Positions 7,455 through 16,690 of a DNA stretch of 64,000 nt are shown piece after piece. Source of the stretch: Lentisphaeria bacterium UBA1732. GTDB lineage: Bacteria > Verrucomicrobiota > Lentisphaeria > Victivallales > UBA1829. Location of the stretch: positions 1 to 64,000 of the forward strand of contig DCIG01000084.1 in the NCBI GenBank assembly GCA_002315855.1, in the 5' to 3' direction. Every line of letters begins with the position of its first letter. Within the stretch, counting starts at the first letter, position 1. A program made the translations under genes and the position numbers. A model generated the notes under the pieces. It saw only the letters and a program-made list of their open reading frames with translations, was not told where the DNA came from and searched no databases.

Positions 7455-8978
7455 TCATTTCTCTTCAATGACTTCTTCTTCAATGACTTCTTCGTCCGGT
7501 TCAGCGCTTTCCGCCAAATCCGAAGATTCTTCATCGATCGGAGTATCATTTTCTTCGTTCAGAAAATCGTCATCGGATTCGATTCCGACATCTTCGACCT
7601 TGTCTTCCAGCGGAAGCAGTTCGGAGAATTCGCTGTCAGCACGTGTACGTTCGAGAGCAGCGCGTTCTTCGGCCTGTCTGCGGAGACGTTCATCGCGGAT
7701 TTCTTTCATCTGTTTAATATCAGATTCGGAGAAGTAGACCGTATCGCCGATCTTCGGCAGTCTGATGTCGCCGGACGGGCTTGCGAGGACGGCCGCCACG
7801 GATGCCTTCTGGTCAACACGCATTGCCTGCAGCTTGCAGACATACTTGGCCGTCAGAGGATCCATGGAGGTGGCAACGGTCAGCAGGGCACCATCGGGCA
7901 GGGCCACGCGGAGATGTTCCCCGGTGCGGCGAACGACTTCGCTCTCAGAGCCGAGGTCGATGGTAACGATTCCGAATTCAGAATTGACGTAAACGATTTT
8001 ACCCGTGAGTTCCTTGAGCAGGTTGAAGTTGACGTTCAGTTTCGCCATGGCTTCTTCGTCATAACCGGTCGGGTCGATGATGCGTTTCAGACGGGCAACT
8101 TCTTTTTCAGCTTCGATGCGCTTCTTTTCAGCTTCTTCTGCGACTTTCTTGTATTCGCTTGTGCTGGTTTCGGCACTGTCAACCAGAGATTCTGCATTGC
8201 GGACGCGTTCGAGAAGTTCTTCGCGTTCCTTGAGCAGACTGTTGTGAGCGTTTACATAATCCTGAATGGTGGTCAGGTTCTGATTCAGAAGCTGCGGATA
8301 TTCCTGAATGGTCAGATTGAGTTCAGGAGAGTCCGGAGAAATCTTGTTTGTGAGGGCGACGATGTGTCCTTGGAATGCTTTCATACGGGTAACGGTATCT
8401 GCCGTCTTGGTATTCATGGCAATCAAAGAATTGGACAGCTTGGCATTGTCCGGAGATGCGGTATAGACGCGTTCTTCAAGTTCGAGAGCAGAACCGTTCT
8501 TTTTCATGTAGTCTGCGAGGTACTGGTCGCGGACATACACATACTGAATGCGGTCATTGATGCGTTTCAGAATTTTTTCGAGCTCGGCATTGGTGCCTTT
8601 GTATGCGGAGATAACATCCTGATCTGCCGTATAGGCTTCATCGCCTTCCCCGATATATGCTTTTTCAAGGACGGTATTTGTACCTTCAGTAAGTGCCTTC
8701 GCGATGGCATTTCTCTGCTTGACGAGCTTATCAACATTCGATTCCAGCTTGATCATGGCTTCCTTGACTTCAGCTGCTGTCTTGTTGATTTTGAGCTCAT
8801 CAGATTGAACTCTGGCAGCCGGATCGATTTGCTGGGTAACTTTTTCCACAGCATCGCCGACGTATTCACGAGCCAGTCTGTTGTCTTCTCTCTTCTGGAA
8901 CAGCAGCACGCCCAGTGCTGTAGCGGCAGCTGCAAATACCAAAATAAAGATGTTAATGATCTTACTTGCTTTACTCAT
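7455..8978 (-). CDS. Membrane-anchored coiled-coil protein
   Basis: A 507-residue protein not assigned to a named family. An N-terminal membrane helix (IINIFILVFAAAATALGVLLF, residues 7-27) is followed by long helices. A dense coiled coil lies near residues 230-300 (SLLKEREELLERVRNAE, then EEAEKKRIEAEKEVARLKRI). A compact beta-like segment follows near residues 320-410 (GKIVYVNSEFGIVTIDLGSE), and then a very acidic tail ending in EEEVIEEEVIEEK. The layout is short cytosolic start, one membrane pass and a periplasmic coiled coil, suggesting a cell-envelope scaffold. That is inference from topology. It heads a three-gene operon. Confidence 0.7.
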   Translation of the reverse strand: MSKASKIINIFILVFAAAATALGVLLFQKREDNRLAREYVGDAVEKVTQQIDPAARVQSDELKINKTAAEVKEAMIKLESNVDKLVKQRNAIAKALTEGTNTVLEKAYIGEGDEAYTADQDVISAYKGTNAELEKILKRINDRIQYVYVRDQYLADYMKKNGSALELEERVYTASPDNAKLSNSLIAMNTKTADTVTRMKAFQGHIVALTNKISPDSPELNLTIQEYPQLLNQNLTTIQDYVNAHNSLLKEREELLERVRNAESLVDSAETSTSEYKKVAEEAEKKRIEAEKEVARLKRIIDPTGYDEEAMAKLNVNFNLLKELTGKIVYVNSEFGIVTIDLGSESEVVRRTGEHLRVALPDGALLTVATSMDPLTAKYVCKLQAMRVDQKASVAAVLASPSGDIRLPKIGDTVYFSESDIKQMKEIRDERLRRQAEERAALERTRADSEFSELLPLEDKVEDVGIESDDDFLNEENDTPIDEESSDLAESAEPDEEVIEEEVIEEK

Positions 8979-9393
8979 TACCGGAATCTCCTGTCATGTG
9001 TACTTGTTTGTTTTTCAAAATACTATAAGTACACTACATCCGAAATGCGCTCTTTTCAAATCATAATGATGTATTTTTTGCGTATTTTTCCAAAAAAAAC
9101 TCTTTTTCGTCAAAAAAAGGCATTCGATTACGTTTTTTCTTGCATTGGTTGGGGTGGATGGTGCCGTATGAAACGGGGATGCAATCATCTTCATCGTGTT
9201 TGCACAAACTGAAATGAAAATCGTTTGAAATGTTTTTATCAGCTGAATTTTCGTTTCAAAACATCGTTTGTGCATTCTCTGTCAAAACATCGTGAATCAT
9301 TCTTGCGATCGTCCCTGATTCGGAAAAAGATGAAAGCCGATTCCATCTGTGAATGCACCGATGCATTGCAGAGGAACCGGCTTCCGTTACAGA
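8979..9393. other. 415-bp gap
   Basis: No gene is supported. The stretch contains a weak minus-strand promoter candidate upstream of the coiled-coil gene (TTGAAA near 9053-9058) and short repeated CAAAACATCGT words at about 9258 and 9283. Otherwise nothing is seen. Confidence 0.4.
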
Positions 9394-9669
9394 TTATTCA
9401 AGTCCGTAAACGGCCTTTTCATTGTAGTTGTACTGCGAATCCAAAGAAATCAGAGTCTTGGAACGGGTGATTCCTGGAATCTGATTGCACATCTTGTCGG
9501 CAATGATGCCGGAAAGCTGCTGATTGTCTCTGACTCGTGCAATTGCCGCCAAATCATATTCGCCGACGACAGCGTGGACTTCTGCGATGCCGTCGACTGC
9601 GAGAATTTCTTTGATGACGTTGGCAAGGCTGTGGCGCTCCACATTGAGCAGGATGATTGCTGTTACCAT
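9394..9669 (-). CDS. Stand-alone Lrp/AsnC ligand-binding domain protein
   Basis: A 91-residue protein made up only of the RAM (regulation of amino-acid metabolism) domain of Lrp/AsnC regulators. It starts MVTAIILLNVE, then has an IAEVHAVVGEYDLAAIARV core with the conserved G-x-YD, and ends with IPGITRSKTLISL. The helix-turn-helix of full-length Lrp is absent. Such short proteins are known and form oligomers that bind small ligands. Whether this one modulates a full-length Lrp is unknown. AAGGAA lies 11 bases upstream. It is transcribed divergently from rsmD. Confidence 0.85.
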   Translation of the reverse strand: MVTAIILLNVERHSLANVIKEILAVDGIAEVHAVVGEYDLAAIARVRDNQQLSGIIADKMCNQIPGITRSKTLISLDSQYNYNEKAVYGLE

Positions 9670-9969
9670 GAGGAAGATTCCTTTCTTGAATGTTGTAAAG
9701 AGTGATTGGATTTTTGTTTTTGTCAGATGGTAGTTTTTGCTTTTTCTACTGCTAACATAACGCTATTCCGGCGGAATGCAAGTCATTTTTCGGGAAAAAA
9801 ACAGTTTTTTTGCCTCTTTTGTTGAAAATGACGCTCACAAACGGCATATTATTAGGGGTGGATTGCATTTTTCCGGTCATTCTCCATCCTGTCCGGCGGG
9901 GTCTTTGCAAATCCCGCCGAAATCGGTTTTTCGTATCAATCAAATACCCTCACATGGAGTTCAAATATC

Positions 9970-10536
9970 ATGGAAATTACTGCTGGAATTGCCTGCGGAC
10001 TGAAATTGGCGGATTTGCCGGAAGAGTACCCTGTTCGTCCGACTTCGGTTCGCTCTCGTCGTGCTTTTTTCGACAGCCTCGGCACTCTTGACGGCAAAGT
10101 TTTTGCCGATTGTTTCGCCGGGTCTGGCATTATGGGGCTGGAAGCCGCCAGCCGCGGTGCTTCTGAGGTGATTTCTGCGGAAGAATCTCCGTCAGTTCTT
10201 GCTTTGATTCGCAAAAATTCAGCGCGTGTACAGCGGACCGGCATCACAGCCCGGTTTCATCTCATCCCCGGTACTCTTCCGAAATCGCTTCATGTGCGTG
10301 TGCTTCCTCCCCGGCCTGACATCGTGTTTGCGGATCCGCCCTATGCTGCTTCCATGAGCCTTTTGGAAGCCTTGACCGGCGATTCTGTTTTTACGGAGTG
10401 GGCATCCTGTGCGGATTTATTCTGGGAACTTCCTGATTTCCCCTGTGATTTGAAGCCGCCGAAAGCGCCGTGGCATTTAATGGGAATCCGCCAGCTTGGT
10501 GCCTCCCGTTTCCTGCTGATTCGTCAGCAGTCCTGA
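9970..10536 (+). CDS. rsmD: 16S rRNA (guanine966-N2)-methyltransferase RsmD
   Basis: A 188-residue SAM-dependent methyltransferase. Residues 1-40 hold the RsmD opening (RPTSVRSRRAFFDSL). Motif I is DCFAGSG at 47-53 and the catalytic DPPY is at 122-125. It methylates G966 of 16S rRNA during 30S assembly. Length fits the family, but the C-terminal half is more divergent than usual, so the exact target base is less certain than the enzyme class. It is monocistronic and followed by a strong terminator. Confidence 0.88.
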   Translation: MEITAGIACGLKLADLPEEYPVRPTSVRSRRAFFDSLGTLDGKVFADCFAGSGIMGLEAASRGASEVISAEESPSVLALIRKNSARVQRTGITARFHLIPGTLPKSLHVRVLPPRPDIVFADPPYAASMSLLEALTGDSVFTEWASCADLFWELPDFPCDLKPPKAPWHLMGIRQLGASRFLLIRQQS

Positions 10537-10554
10537 AAATTTTTTACAACGATG

Positions 10555-10593
10555 AAAAAAGCATCTCCGTTTCAGTTTGGGAGATGCTTTTTT
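10555..10593. terminator. Bidirectional terminator
   Basis: Six A, GCATCTCC, a 11-base loop, GGAGATGC and six T. It separates the convergent rsmD and the operon on the other strand. Confidence 0.85.
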
Positions 10594-10618
10594 GTCGCGC
10601 GATTTTGAACTGAAAACA

Positions 10619-11248
10619 TTATTGTTTCGTCTCATTCCCCGAAACAGAATGTCGATAATCACGGAGCTTTTTCAGAATCAAATCACGCAGTTCGAATACT
10701 TCGTCCGTGTAGATTTCACGTACCGGATCGGGCAGCTGTTCAATTTCGCCCAGCAAATCATTGACGTCTGCGAGAAAACGTTTCGTCAATGCAATGCGGA
10801 ATGTGAGCAAATCACCCTCATCCAGCCGCACAATATCCACGGATCGCGCCATGATTTTGCCGACCAGCGTCATTGCCCGGACCATGGTTCGGCTGACGTC
10901 TTTGTCTTCCAGCGATGCGAAATATTCGCACAGCTCCATAGCGAGTCTGGATGCGGTATTGTACACATCCGCTCCGTCTTTCTGCTTGATGAAATCCTCA
11001 TCCGTAACATCCGGCTCATCCTCCGGATTGTCCGGCGAAAAATCATCTCCGCCGAAATCTCCTCCGTGAAAATTCTGCGGATCGTTGTGCCGTATGCGTT
11101 TGTAGATGACTTTGTCTTCATCGGGCAAATCGATGTAGCGCGGCAGTTCCTTCAGATAGTCGTGGACGCGCTCATCGTCGAGCCGGATTTCTTTTTCCCA
11201 TTCAAATTCGCTGCGATTGTCCTCATCGCCATCGAAAAAATCGGACAT
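10619..11248 (-). CDS. Acidic protein of unknown function
   Basis: A 209-residue protein not recognised. The first 90 residues are strikingly acidic and Gly/Asp-rich (FHGGDFGGDDFSPDNPEDEPD), followed by a helical domain (ASRLAMELCEYFASLEDKDVSRTMVRAMTLVGKI and beyond). No membrane or signal segment is seen. The start at 11248 is supported by AGGAG 11 bases upstream, and a longer frame to 11341 is not. It starts 4 bases after the rsfS stop, third in the nadD-rsfS operon. A ribosome or RNA-related role is only a guess from context. Confidence 0.7.
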   Translation of the reverse strand: MSDFFDGDEDNRSEFEWEKEIRLDDERVHDYLKELPRYIDLPDEDKVIYKRIRHNDPQNFHGGDFGGDDFSPDNPEDEPDVTDEDFIKQKDGADVYNTASRLAMELCEYFASLEDKDVSRTMVRAMTLVGKIMARSVDIVRLDEGDLLTFRIALTKRFLADVNDLLGEIEQLPDPVREIYTDEVFELRDLILKKLRDYRHSVSGNETKQ

Positions 11249-11252
11249 GTGG

Positions 11253-11684
11253 TTATTGCTCCTGCTGTTTCCCGGCAAGCTCTTCCATGCGCAGACGGTG
11301 TGCTTCATCGAGGCGGGCGACCACGTCGACTGCCGGGACATCGCCCCACAGGCTTTCCAGCTGATAGCGTTCGCGGGCTTCTCCTGTCATCACGTGGATG
11401 AGCAGGAATCCGTAGTCCACGATGACCCACTGGCTTTGCGGTGCGCCGTCCACTGTGATGGGGCGGACGTCGTATTTGTTGCGGACTTCGCGCTGAATGT
11501 GTTCTGCGATTGCTCCGATATGCGGATCGGAGAGACCTGTGCAGATCATGTAGTAGTTTGCGATTGCGCCGTCTGCGTCGTTCATATCGAGAAGCAGGAT
11601 ATTTTCGCCTTTGCGGTCGTAAGCGACCTGTTCGCAGAGTTCAATGATTTGCTGTTCTTGTTCTTTGGTTGTTTTTTGCAGCAT
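11253..11684 (-). CDS. rsfS: Ribosome silencing factor RsfS
   Basis: A 143-residue RsfS/Iojap protein. It binds uL14 on the 50S subunit and blocks joining with 30S in slow growth. Family markers are YDRKGENILLLDM, the YYMICTG segment, VDGAPQSQWVIVDYG and LLIHVM with YQLESLWGDVP. It follows nadD directly, the common nadD-rsfS pairing. Confidence 0.95.
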   Translation of the reverse strand: MLQKTTKEQEQQIIELCEQVAYDRKGENILLLDMNDADGAIANYYMICTGLSDPHIGAIAEHIQREVRNKYDVRPITVDGAPQSQWVIVDYGFLLIHVMTGEARERYQLESLWGDVPAVDVVARLDEAHRLRMEELAGKQQEQ

Positions 11685-11696
11685 GATTGTATTTCC

Positions 11697-12311
11697 TTAT
11701 TTCGTGAGGTAGAGTTTGTGTTCTGTCAGGTATGTTTGCACTTCCGGCGGCAGACATTCCGATACATCCGCTCCCGCCTGAATCATGCCCCGGAGGTCTG
11801 ATGAGGCGAAATGATACTCCGGTGCATGGCTCAGTATGGTTGCGTGGAGTCGCTTTGCCGTTTCCATGGGCCAGTGTTCTGCGAGCAGTGCCGTGCTGAC
11901 CGGGAAATCATGACGGGGATAGGTGAGGAAACTGCACTTTTCGGCAAGTTCCTCCGCATGATACCAGGTGTGAAGCTGACACAGCGAATCGCTTCCGATG
12001 ACCCAGCGGAACGCATGTTCCGGGTATTCCCCGCAGATTGCATTCCATGTATCAATCGTATAGGATTTTCCCGCTCGTTTCGTCTCGAAATCGCTGACGT
12101 CCATCCCGTCTTTGCCCTCAATCGCCAGCCGGATCATCTCCATGCGCTCTTCAAACGGTGTGATCTTCAGCATCCCTGCTTTGTGCGGCGGACATGCCGC
12201 AGGCAGGAAGACCACACGGTCGGCATACCCTGCATGGAGAATGTATTCTGCTATGCCGGTATGACCTTTGTGGAGCGGATCAAATGTTCCGCCGAAAAGT
12301 GCGATTTTCAT
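11697..12311 (-). CDS. nadD: Nicotinate-nucleotide adenylyltransferase
   Basis: A 204-residue NadD, forming deamido-NAD from nicotinate mononucleotide and ATP. The nucleotidyltransferase loop GGTFDPLHKGH is at residues 8-18, FLPAACPPHK comes next, and the second signature appears as ASSDLRGMI near residue 168, in place of the usual SSTxIR. Length is normal. It is the first gene of the nadD-rsfS-unknown operon and divergent from pcnB. Confidence 0.95.
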   Translation of the reverse strand: MKIALFGGTFDPLHKGHTGIAEYILHAGYADRVVFLPAACPPHKAGMLKITPFEERMEMIRLAIEGKDGMDVSDFETKRAGKSYTIDTWNAICGEYPEHAFRWVIGSDSLCQLHTWYHAEELAEKCSFLTYPRHDFPVSTALLAEHWPMETAKRLHATILSHAPEYHFASSDLRGMIQAGADVSECLPPEVQTYLTEHKLYLTK

Positions 12312-12320
12312 GAATTGAGC

Positions 12321-12349
12321 TTGTAAAAACGGTGGATTTGTGTTATAGT
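12321..12349 (+). promoter_or_regulatory. Promoter of pcnB
   Basis: TTGTAA, 17 bp, TATAGT. The leader to pcnB is about 210 bases and contains a short inverted-repeat element. Confidence 0.65.
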
Positions 12350-12452
12350 TTAGGGTATCTCTGTGAATTTGGAAAGTTCCCGATCATGAGAGACATCCTT
12401 GAAAAACGTTTCCGGAAAATGATGTGTTTCCGGAAGAAAATCTTTATCCTCA

Positions 12453-12522
12453 GAGCTGATTTCAAAAGTCATTGGCGGAATTTCTGTTTTTAATCTTCCG
12501 GCAGGACTTTAAAATTTCACTC
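12453..12522. repeat. Short inverted-repeat element in pcnB leader
   Basis: A 70-bp form keeps GAGCTGATTTCAAAAGTC at the left and GACTTTAAAATTTCACTC at the right but lacks most of the interior of the long form. Confidence 0.65.
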
Positions 12523-12563
12523 CTTAATACAATAGCTTCAAAGCGCAGAAAAGGCAAATTGAA

Positions 12564-13940
12564 ATGCAAAACTTCTTGAAATTTCGGTTCATTCCCGGCA
12601 CACCCATGGAAAAAGCGGCTTATGCTGTCGTTCGTCGCTTGCAGGAAGCCGGGCATAAAGCCTTTTTTGTCGGCGGTGCAGTCCGTGATTTACTGCTGGG
12701 ACGCACTCCGGATGATATTGACGTTACTACCTCTGCTTTGCCTGACCGGATATCTGCGTTGTTTGACAAAGCCATTCCTCTTGGGGCGTCTTTTGGAATT
12801 ATCACGGTCATTATGGATGAGATTCCTGTGGAGGTCGCCACTTTCCGGGCAGAGCGCGGCTATTCGGATGGACGGCATCCCGACCATGTGGAATACACCG
12901 ATCAGGAGGAACTTGATGTTACGCGTCGCGATTTCACGGTGAATGGTCTGCTTCTGAATCCGGTTGCGGGAATGGTTTATGACTACGTGGGCGGACTGTC
13001 GGATTTGAAACGCGGTTATCTGCGGGCGATTGGCGATCCGCTTGTGCGTTTTTCGGAAGATCAGCTTCGTATTTTGCGTTTTGTGCGTTTCACAGCCTCG
13101 CTTGGTTTTGAACCGGATGAAGCCACTGCTTCTGCCGCAAAGCACTTTGCTGACCGTATTGATTCAGTTGCGAAAGAACGGGTCAAAAACGAGCTGGAAA
13201 AAATTCTGACAGGTGCGGACCCGGAATGCGGAATGCGTCTCCTTGATCAGCTTGATATTATGAGAGAAGTCCTGCCCGGTATTTTTGCCCTGCATGGAAA
13301 GGAGCAGCCTGCGAAATACCACCCCGAAGGCGATGCGTTTGAGCATACCATGCTTTTGCTGCGTCATGCGTTCTGGCGTACTCCGCAGGTCATGTGGAGT
13401 GCATTGCTTCACGACATCGGGAAAGGCGTTACTCAGTCATGGAAAGACGGCGTGCCTCATTTTTACGGACACGAAGCAGTCGGCGCGGCGATGGCGGAGG
13501 ATGTTATGCGTGATTTGCGCGCTTCTCGCGAACTGATGGATTGTGTTTCGACGACAGTTCGCAATCACATGCGGTTTTCCCATGTGGACGAGATGAAGCC
13601 TGCCAAATGGAAACGCATTATTCGTGAACCGAATTTCCCTGTCGAACTGGAAATTCATCGATTGGATTGCATGGCCTGCCACGGCTTGATGGAGAATTAT
13701 CTCCTCATGCTTGACCGCATGATTCAGCTTGAACGGGAACCCGTTCCGGTCGCGCCTTTCCTTACGGGACAGGATTTAATCGGGCAGGGGATTGTTCCGG
13801 GACCTGTTTTCAAGGTGATTTTGGGCGAAGCCGAGGATTTGCAGCTGGAAGGTATTTTCCGTAATCGGGAAGATGCTTTGAACTGGCTGTCTGTTCGGAA
13901 AATGACAATTCTGAAAATGAAACAGCACTTCCGCGTCTGA
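12564..13940 (+). CDS. CCA-adding tRNA nucleotidyltransferase / poly(A) polymerase family
   Basis: A 458-residue class II nucleotidyltransferase. GGAVRD is at residues 37-42 and the metal-binding DID at 51-53. The RRDFTVNGLL and EDQLRILRFVRFTASLGF motifs come next, then an HD hydrolase domain (ALLHDIGKG around residue 283, HEAVG after it). The combination of PolyA-pol head plus HD domain is that of CCA-adding enzymes such as E. coli Cca and of many bacterial tRNA nucleotidyltransferases. Since CCA is encoded in the tRNAs here, the role would be end repair. Poly(A) polymerase activity cannot be excluded by eye. It converges with dinG. Confidence 0.9.
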   Translation: MQNFLKFRFIPGTPMEKAAYAVVRRLQEAGHKAFFVGGAVRDLLLGRTPDDIDVTTSALPDRISALFDKAIPLGASFGIITVIMDEIPVEVATFRAERGYSDGRHPDHVEYTDQEELDVTRRDFTVNGLLLNPVAGMVYDYVGGLSDLKRGYLRAIGDPLVRFSEDQLRILRFVRFTASLGFEPDEATASAAKHFADRIDSVAKERVKNELEKILTGADPECGMRLLDQLDIMREVLPGIFALHGKEQPAKYHPEGDAFEHTMLLLRHAFWRTPQVMWSALLHDIGKGVTQSWKDGVPHFYGHEAVGAAMAEDVMRDLRASRELMDCVSTTVRNHMRFSHVDEMKPAKWKRIIREPNFPVELEIHRLDCMACHGLMENYLLMLDRMIQLEREPVPVAPFLTGQDLIGQGIVPGPVFKVILGEAEDLQLEGIFRNREDALNWLSVRKMTILKMKQHFRV

Positions 13941-13954
13941 TAAATCAGAGGCCG

Positions 13955-15991
13955 TCAGAAATATTCGATGGGACATTCCGGAATGGATTCCAGAAAGGAA
14001 CGCCCGTAATATTTTGTGATGATGCGGGGATCGAGCACCACGATAATTCCCGTATCGGTTTTACTGCGGATAAGCCGCCCGATTCCCTGCCGGAATTTCA
14101 GCACTGCATCTGGAATGGAATAATCGCGGAACGGTTCCCCGCCGAGTTTGCGGATGGCGTCGCATCTCGCTTCAATCAGCGGATGATTCGGTACTGCAAA
14201 CGGAAGTTTCGTGATGATGACGTTGCTGAGTGCGTCTCCCGGCACATCCACTCCGGTCCAGAAGCTGGATGCCCCGAAAATCACCGAGGATTTGACCTTT
14301 TTGAACTCCGACAGCATTGCGGAGCGGGACAGGGTATCTCCATGAACCAGCAGATTGATTCCCTGCGCAAGAAAATGATTGGACAGTCGTGAAACGCATG
14401 AATTCAGCATGTTGAAACTGGTGAACAGAACAAATGCGTTTCCGTTTGTTTTGTCCACGAATGTCCTGATTTGTTCCGCCGCTTTTTCCGTATAGTTCTG
14501 CTCATTCGGCTGCGGCATGGTGCGGGAAACGAAAAGTTTGACCTGATGTTTGTAGTTGAACGGTGTATCCAGAATCAGGCCATCTCCGTGATGAAAGCCC
14601 ACCCGGTTGGCGAAATAGGTCAGAGAGTCGCGGACAGCCAGCGTCGCGCTGGTCAGAATAACCGGTTTTCCTGAAGAAAATAGAATGTTGCCGAGCAGTT
14701 GGGCGATGTTCAGCGGGGCCGATATGAGCTCTGTTTGCCGTGAATAACGCGAAAAGCGCGACTGTCGTCCTTCCACCCAGTACACTTGGTCCGGCAGACT
14801 CATGTGGATGAACTGGTCGATTTCCGTACACGTGCAGTTGCATCGTTCCAGTTGTGCTTCCAGCTCGATTTTCAGCCCGGCTTCTTCCTGTGCCTTGATG
14901 AATTCATTCAGATGCCGCCCCAGCATATCCAGTTTGCCGGACAGGCTGTCTTCAAATTTCCCGGGTTTCGTAACGCGGATAATCTGGTCGGGACTTTTGT
15001 CCAGCGGTTCGTCGAACTGGGCGAAAAATCCGGTCATTGCCTCATGGACCTCGGACACTTCTCCGCGGATGGACATGGAGTCAGAACCCGGCTTCATCAG
15101 CAGTCCGCGTCCGTTGACGGGGTTGAAAAGCCTGTTCAGCATGGCGCGAATCATGCCGGAATGGACTTGCAGTCCCAGATGCCTTGCCGCATTGTCTTCC
15201 AGAGTATGGGCTTCATCGAAGATGACCGCACAATACTGCGGCAGCGGACAGTTTTCCTGCTGTTCGATGGCTCTGATTTTCAAATCCGTGAAAAACAGTG
15301 CATGATTGGTTACTACGATGTCCGCCTTGTCCCACGTATGCCTCGCTTTCCAGTAAAAACACGAATGAAAATGCTTGCACTTGGGCCCCATGCAGGACGA
15401 TGCCTCACTGCAAACACAGGTCCACAGCTGCGGATCAAGCCTGAATTCAATCTCGGATTTGCTGCCCGTTTCGGTGGTCCGCGCCCAGTCCAGAAGCTGC
15501 TGGATGTCTGTAACTGCCGTGTCTGCCGGAATCAGTTCTTCACGATGTTCTCCGCCCGCCATCATCAAACGGCGTTTGCAGAGATAATTGGAGCGTCCTT
15601 TTGCAATGACGTAGGTGAAATCCTCGTCCATGAGTTCGCTCAGAATCGGCAGATCTTTCGAGACCAGCTGCTCCTGCAAATTGATGGTTTCCGTGGTAAT
15701 CAGCACGCATTGGCGCATGGCGCGGGCGTGATAAATCGCCGGAACCAGATACGCGAAACTTTTGCCGACTCCCGTCGGGGCTTCCACCAGCAGGTTGTGT
15801 CGATCCGCCAGTGCTTCCGCCACCGCAAACGACATTTGTTCCTGCTGTTCCCGCCGTTCGTAGGGGCGTCCGCCCGCTTCTTCCGCATGTTTCAGCGGCG
15901 TATCCTCCCCGAAAAAGGCACGTGTGCGCGCCAGCGCATCGGATGCGATGGGGCCTTGTGTCAAATCGGGATTGTTGACGGGCAGAATCAC
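13955..15991 (-). CDS. dinG: DinG/YoaA-type ATP-dependent DNA helicase
   Basis: A 678-residue XPD/Rad3-family superfamily 2 helicase. Motif I is EAPTGVGKSFAYLVP. A cysteine set (CKRR, CVCSEASSC, KCKHFHSC) fits the iron-sulfur domain. Motif II is DEAH (IFDEAHTLED), then SATL, and motif VI reads FRQGIGRLIRS. It unwinds damaged or branched DNA. No 3'-5' exonuclease domain is fused, unlike Firmicute DinG. The start codon is GTG with AGGAG 8 bases upstream. It lies 27 bases after rnfE on the same strand, so it may be read from the rnf transcript. Confidence 0.9.
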   Translation of the reverse strand: MILPVNNPDLTQGPIASDALARTRAFFGEDTPLKHAEEAGGRPYERREQQEQMSFAVAEALADRHNLLVEAPTGVGKSFAYLVPAIYHARAMRQCVLITTETINLQEQLVSKDLPILSELMDEDFTYVIAKGRSNYLCKRRLMMAGGEHREELIPADTAVTDIQQLLDWARTTETGSKSEIEFRLDPQLWTCVCSEASSCMGPKCKHFHSCFYWKARHTWDKADIVVTNHALFFTDLKIRAIEQQENCPLPQYCAVIFDEAHTLEDNAARHLGLQVHSGMIRAMLNRLFNPVNGRGLLMKPGSDSMSIRGEVSEVHEAMTGFFAQFDEPLDKSPDQIIRVTKPGKFEDSLSGKLDMLGRHLNEFIKAQEEAGLKIELEAQLERCNCTCTEIDQFIHMSLPDQVYWVEGRQSRFSRYSRQTELISAPLNIAQLLGNILFSSGKPVILTSATLAVRDSLTYFANRVGFHHGDGLILDTPFNYKHQVKLFVSRTMPQPNEQNYTEKAAEQIRTFVDKTNGNAFVLFTSFNMLNSCVSRLSNHFLAQGINLLVHGDTLSRSAMLSEFKKVKSSVIFGASSFWTGVDVPGDALSNVIITKLPFAVPNHPLIEARCDAIRKLGGEPFRDYSIPDAVLKFRQGIGRLIRSKTDTGIIVVLDPRIITKYYGRSFLESIPECPIEYF

Positions 15992-16018
15992 CGGAAAGCT
16001 CCTGCGGAATGCGGATTG

Positions 16019-16690
16019 TTATTGTTCGTCGGATATTTTGCAGATGGAGCAGTGGCGGCAGTCGAAATCCGCAGGTGGTGTGTATTTCCCGCCGTTCTTT
16101 TTGGCTTTGCGCATATTCAGCAGATTCATCCCGCCGAGAACCAGTCCCAGAAGAATAAATCCGCCGGGAGCCTGCTTCATGATGGAGAACCCGGTGTCCC
16201 ACAGCTGCATGTGAATGGAGAATATGGTACCGGATGCCAGAAATTCACGAATGCATCCCAGTGTCCCCAGTACGCATGTGAAACCAAGCCCCATGCCGAT
16301 TCCGTCGGCGACCGAGCTGATCAGTCCGTGTTTGGAGGCGAATGCTTCGGCTCGTCCCAGTACGATGCAGTTCACTACGATCAGCGGCAGGAAAAGCCCC
16401 AGTGCGTGGAAAATGGATGGAAAATAGGCCTGAAGCAGCAGTTTTACCACGGTAACGAATGTCGCTATCACAACAATATAGCATGGAATGCGGATTTTAT
16501 CCGGCACGATTTTGCGAATCAGCGAAATCACCAGATTGCTGCCTGCCAGCACAAATGTCGTTGCCAGCCCCATGGAAAAACCTTTGATGGCATCCGAGGA
16601 AGTCGCCAGTGTGGGGCACATCCCCAGCACAAGCACCAGAACAGGGTTTTCTTTCCACAGTCCCTTGGTCAGTTCTTTGAAAAAGCTCAT
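16019..16690 (-). CDS. rnfE: Electron transport complex subunit RnfE
   Basis: A 223-residue membrane subunit of the Rnf complex, with about six membrane helices. The start FFKELTKGLWKENPVLVLVLGMCPTLA is diagnostic (LWxxNPxxVQxLGxCPxLA). RnfE and RnfA are homologous and together hold an iron site in the membrane. A short Cys/His tail (FDCRHCSICKISDEQ) is an unusual extra. Its ATG overlaps the rnfG stop. Confidence 0.95.
   Translation of the reverse strand: MSFFKELTKGLWKENPVLVLVLGMCPTLATSSDAIKGFSMGLATTFVLAGSNLVISLIRKIVPDKIRIPCYIVVIATFVTVVKLLLQAYFPSIFHALGLFLPLIVVNCIVLGRAEAFASKHGLISSVADGIGMGLGFTCVLGTLGCIREFLASGTIFSIHMQLWDTGFSIMKQAPGGFILLGLVLGGMNLLNMRKAKKNGGKYTPPADFDCRHCSICKISDEQ

Noticed and set aside
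7305..9212. A 635-codon open frame on the plus strand
   Set aside because: It lies opposite the coiled-coil gene and its low-complexity Phe-rich product is the complement of that gene's Glu/Lys codons. No ribosome site.
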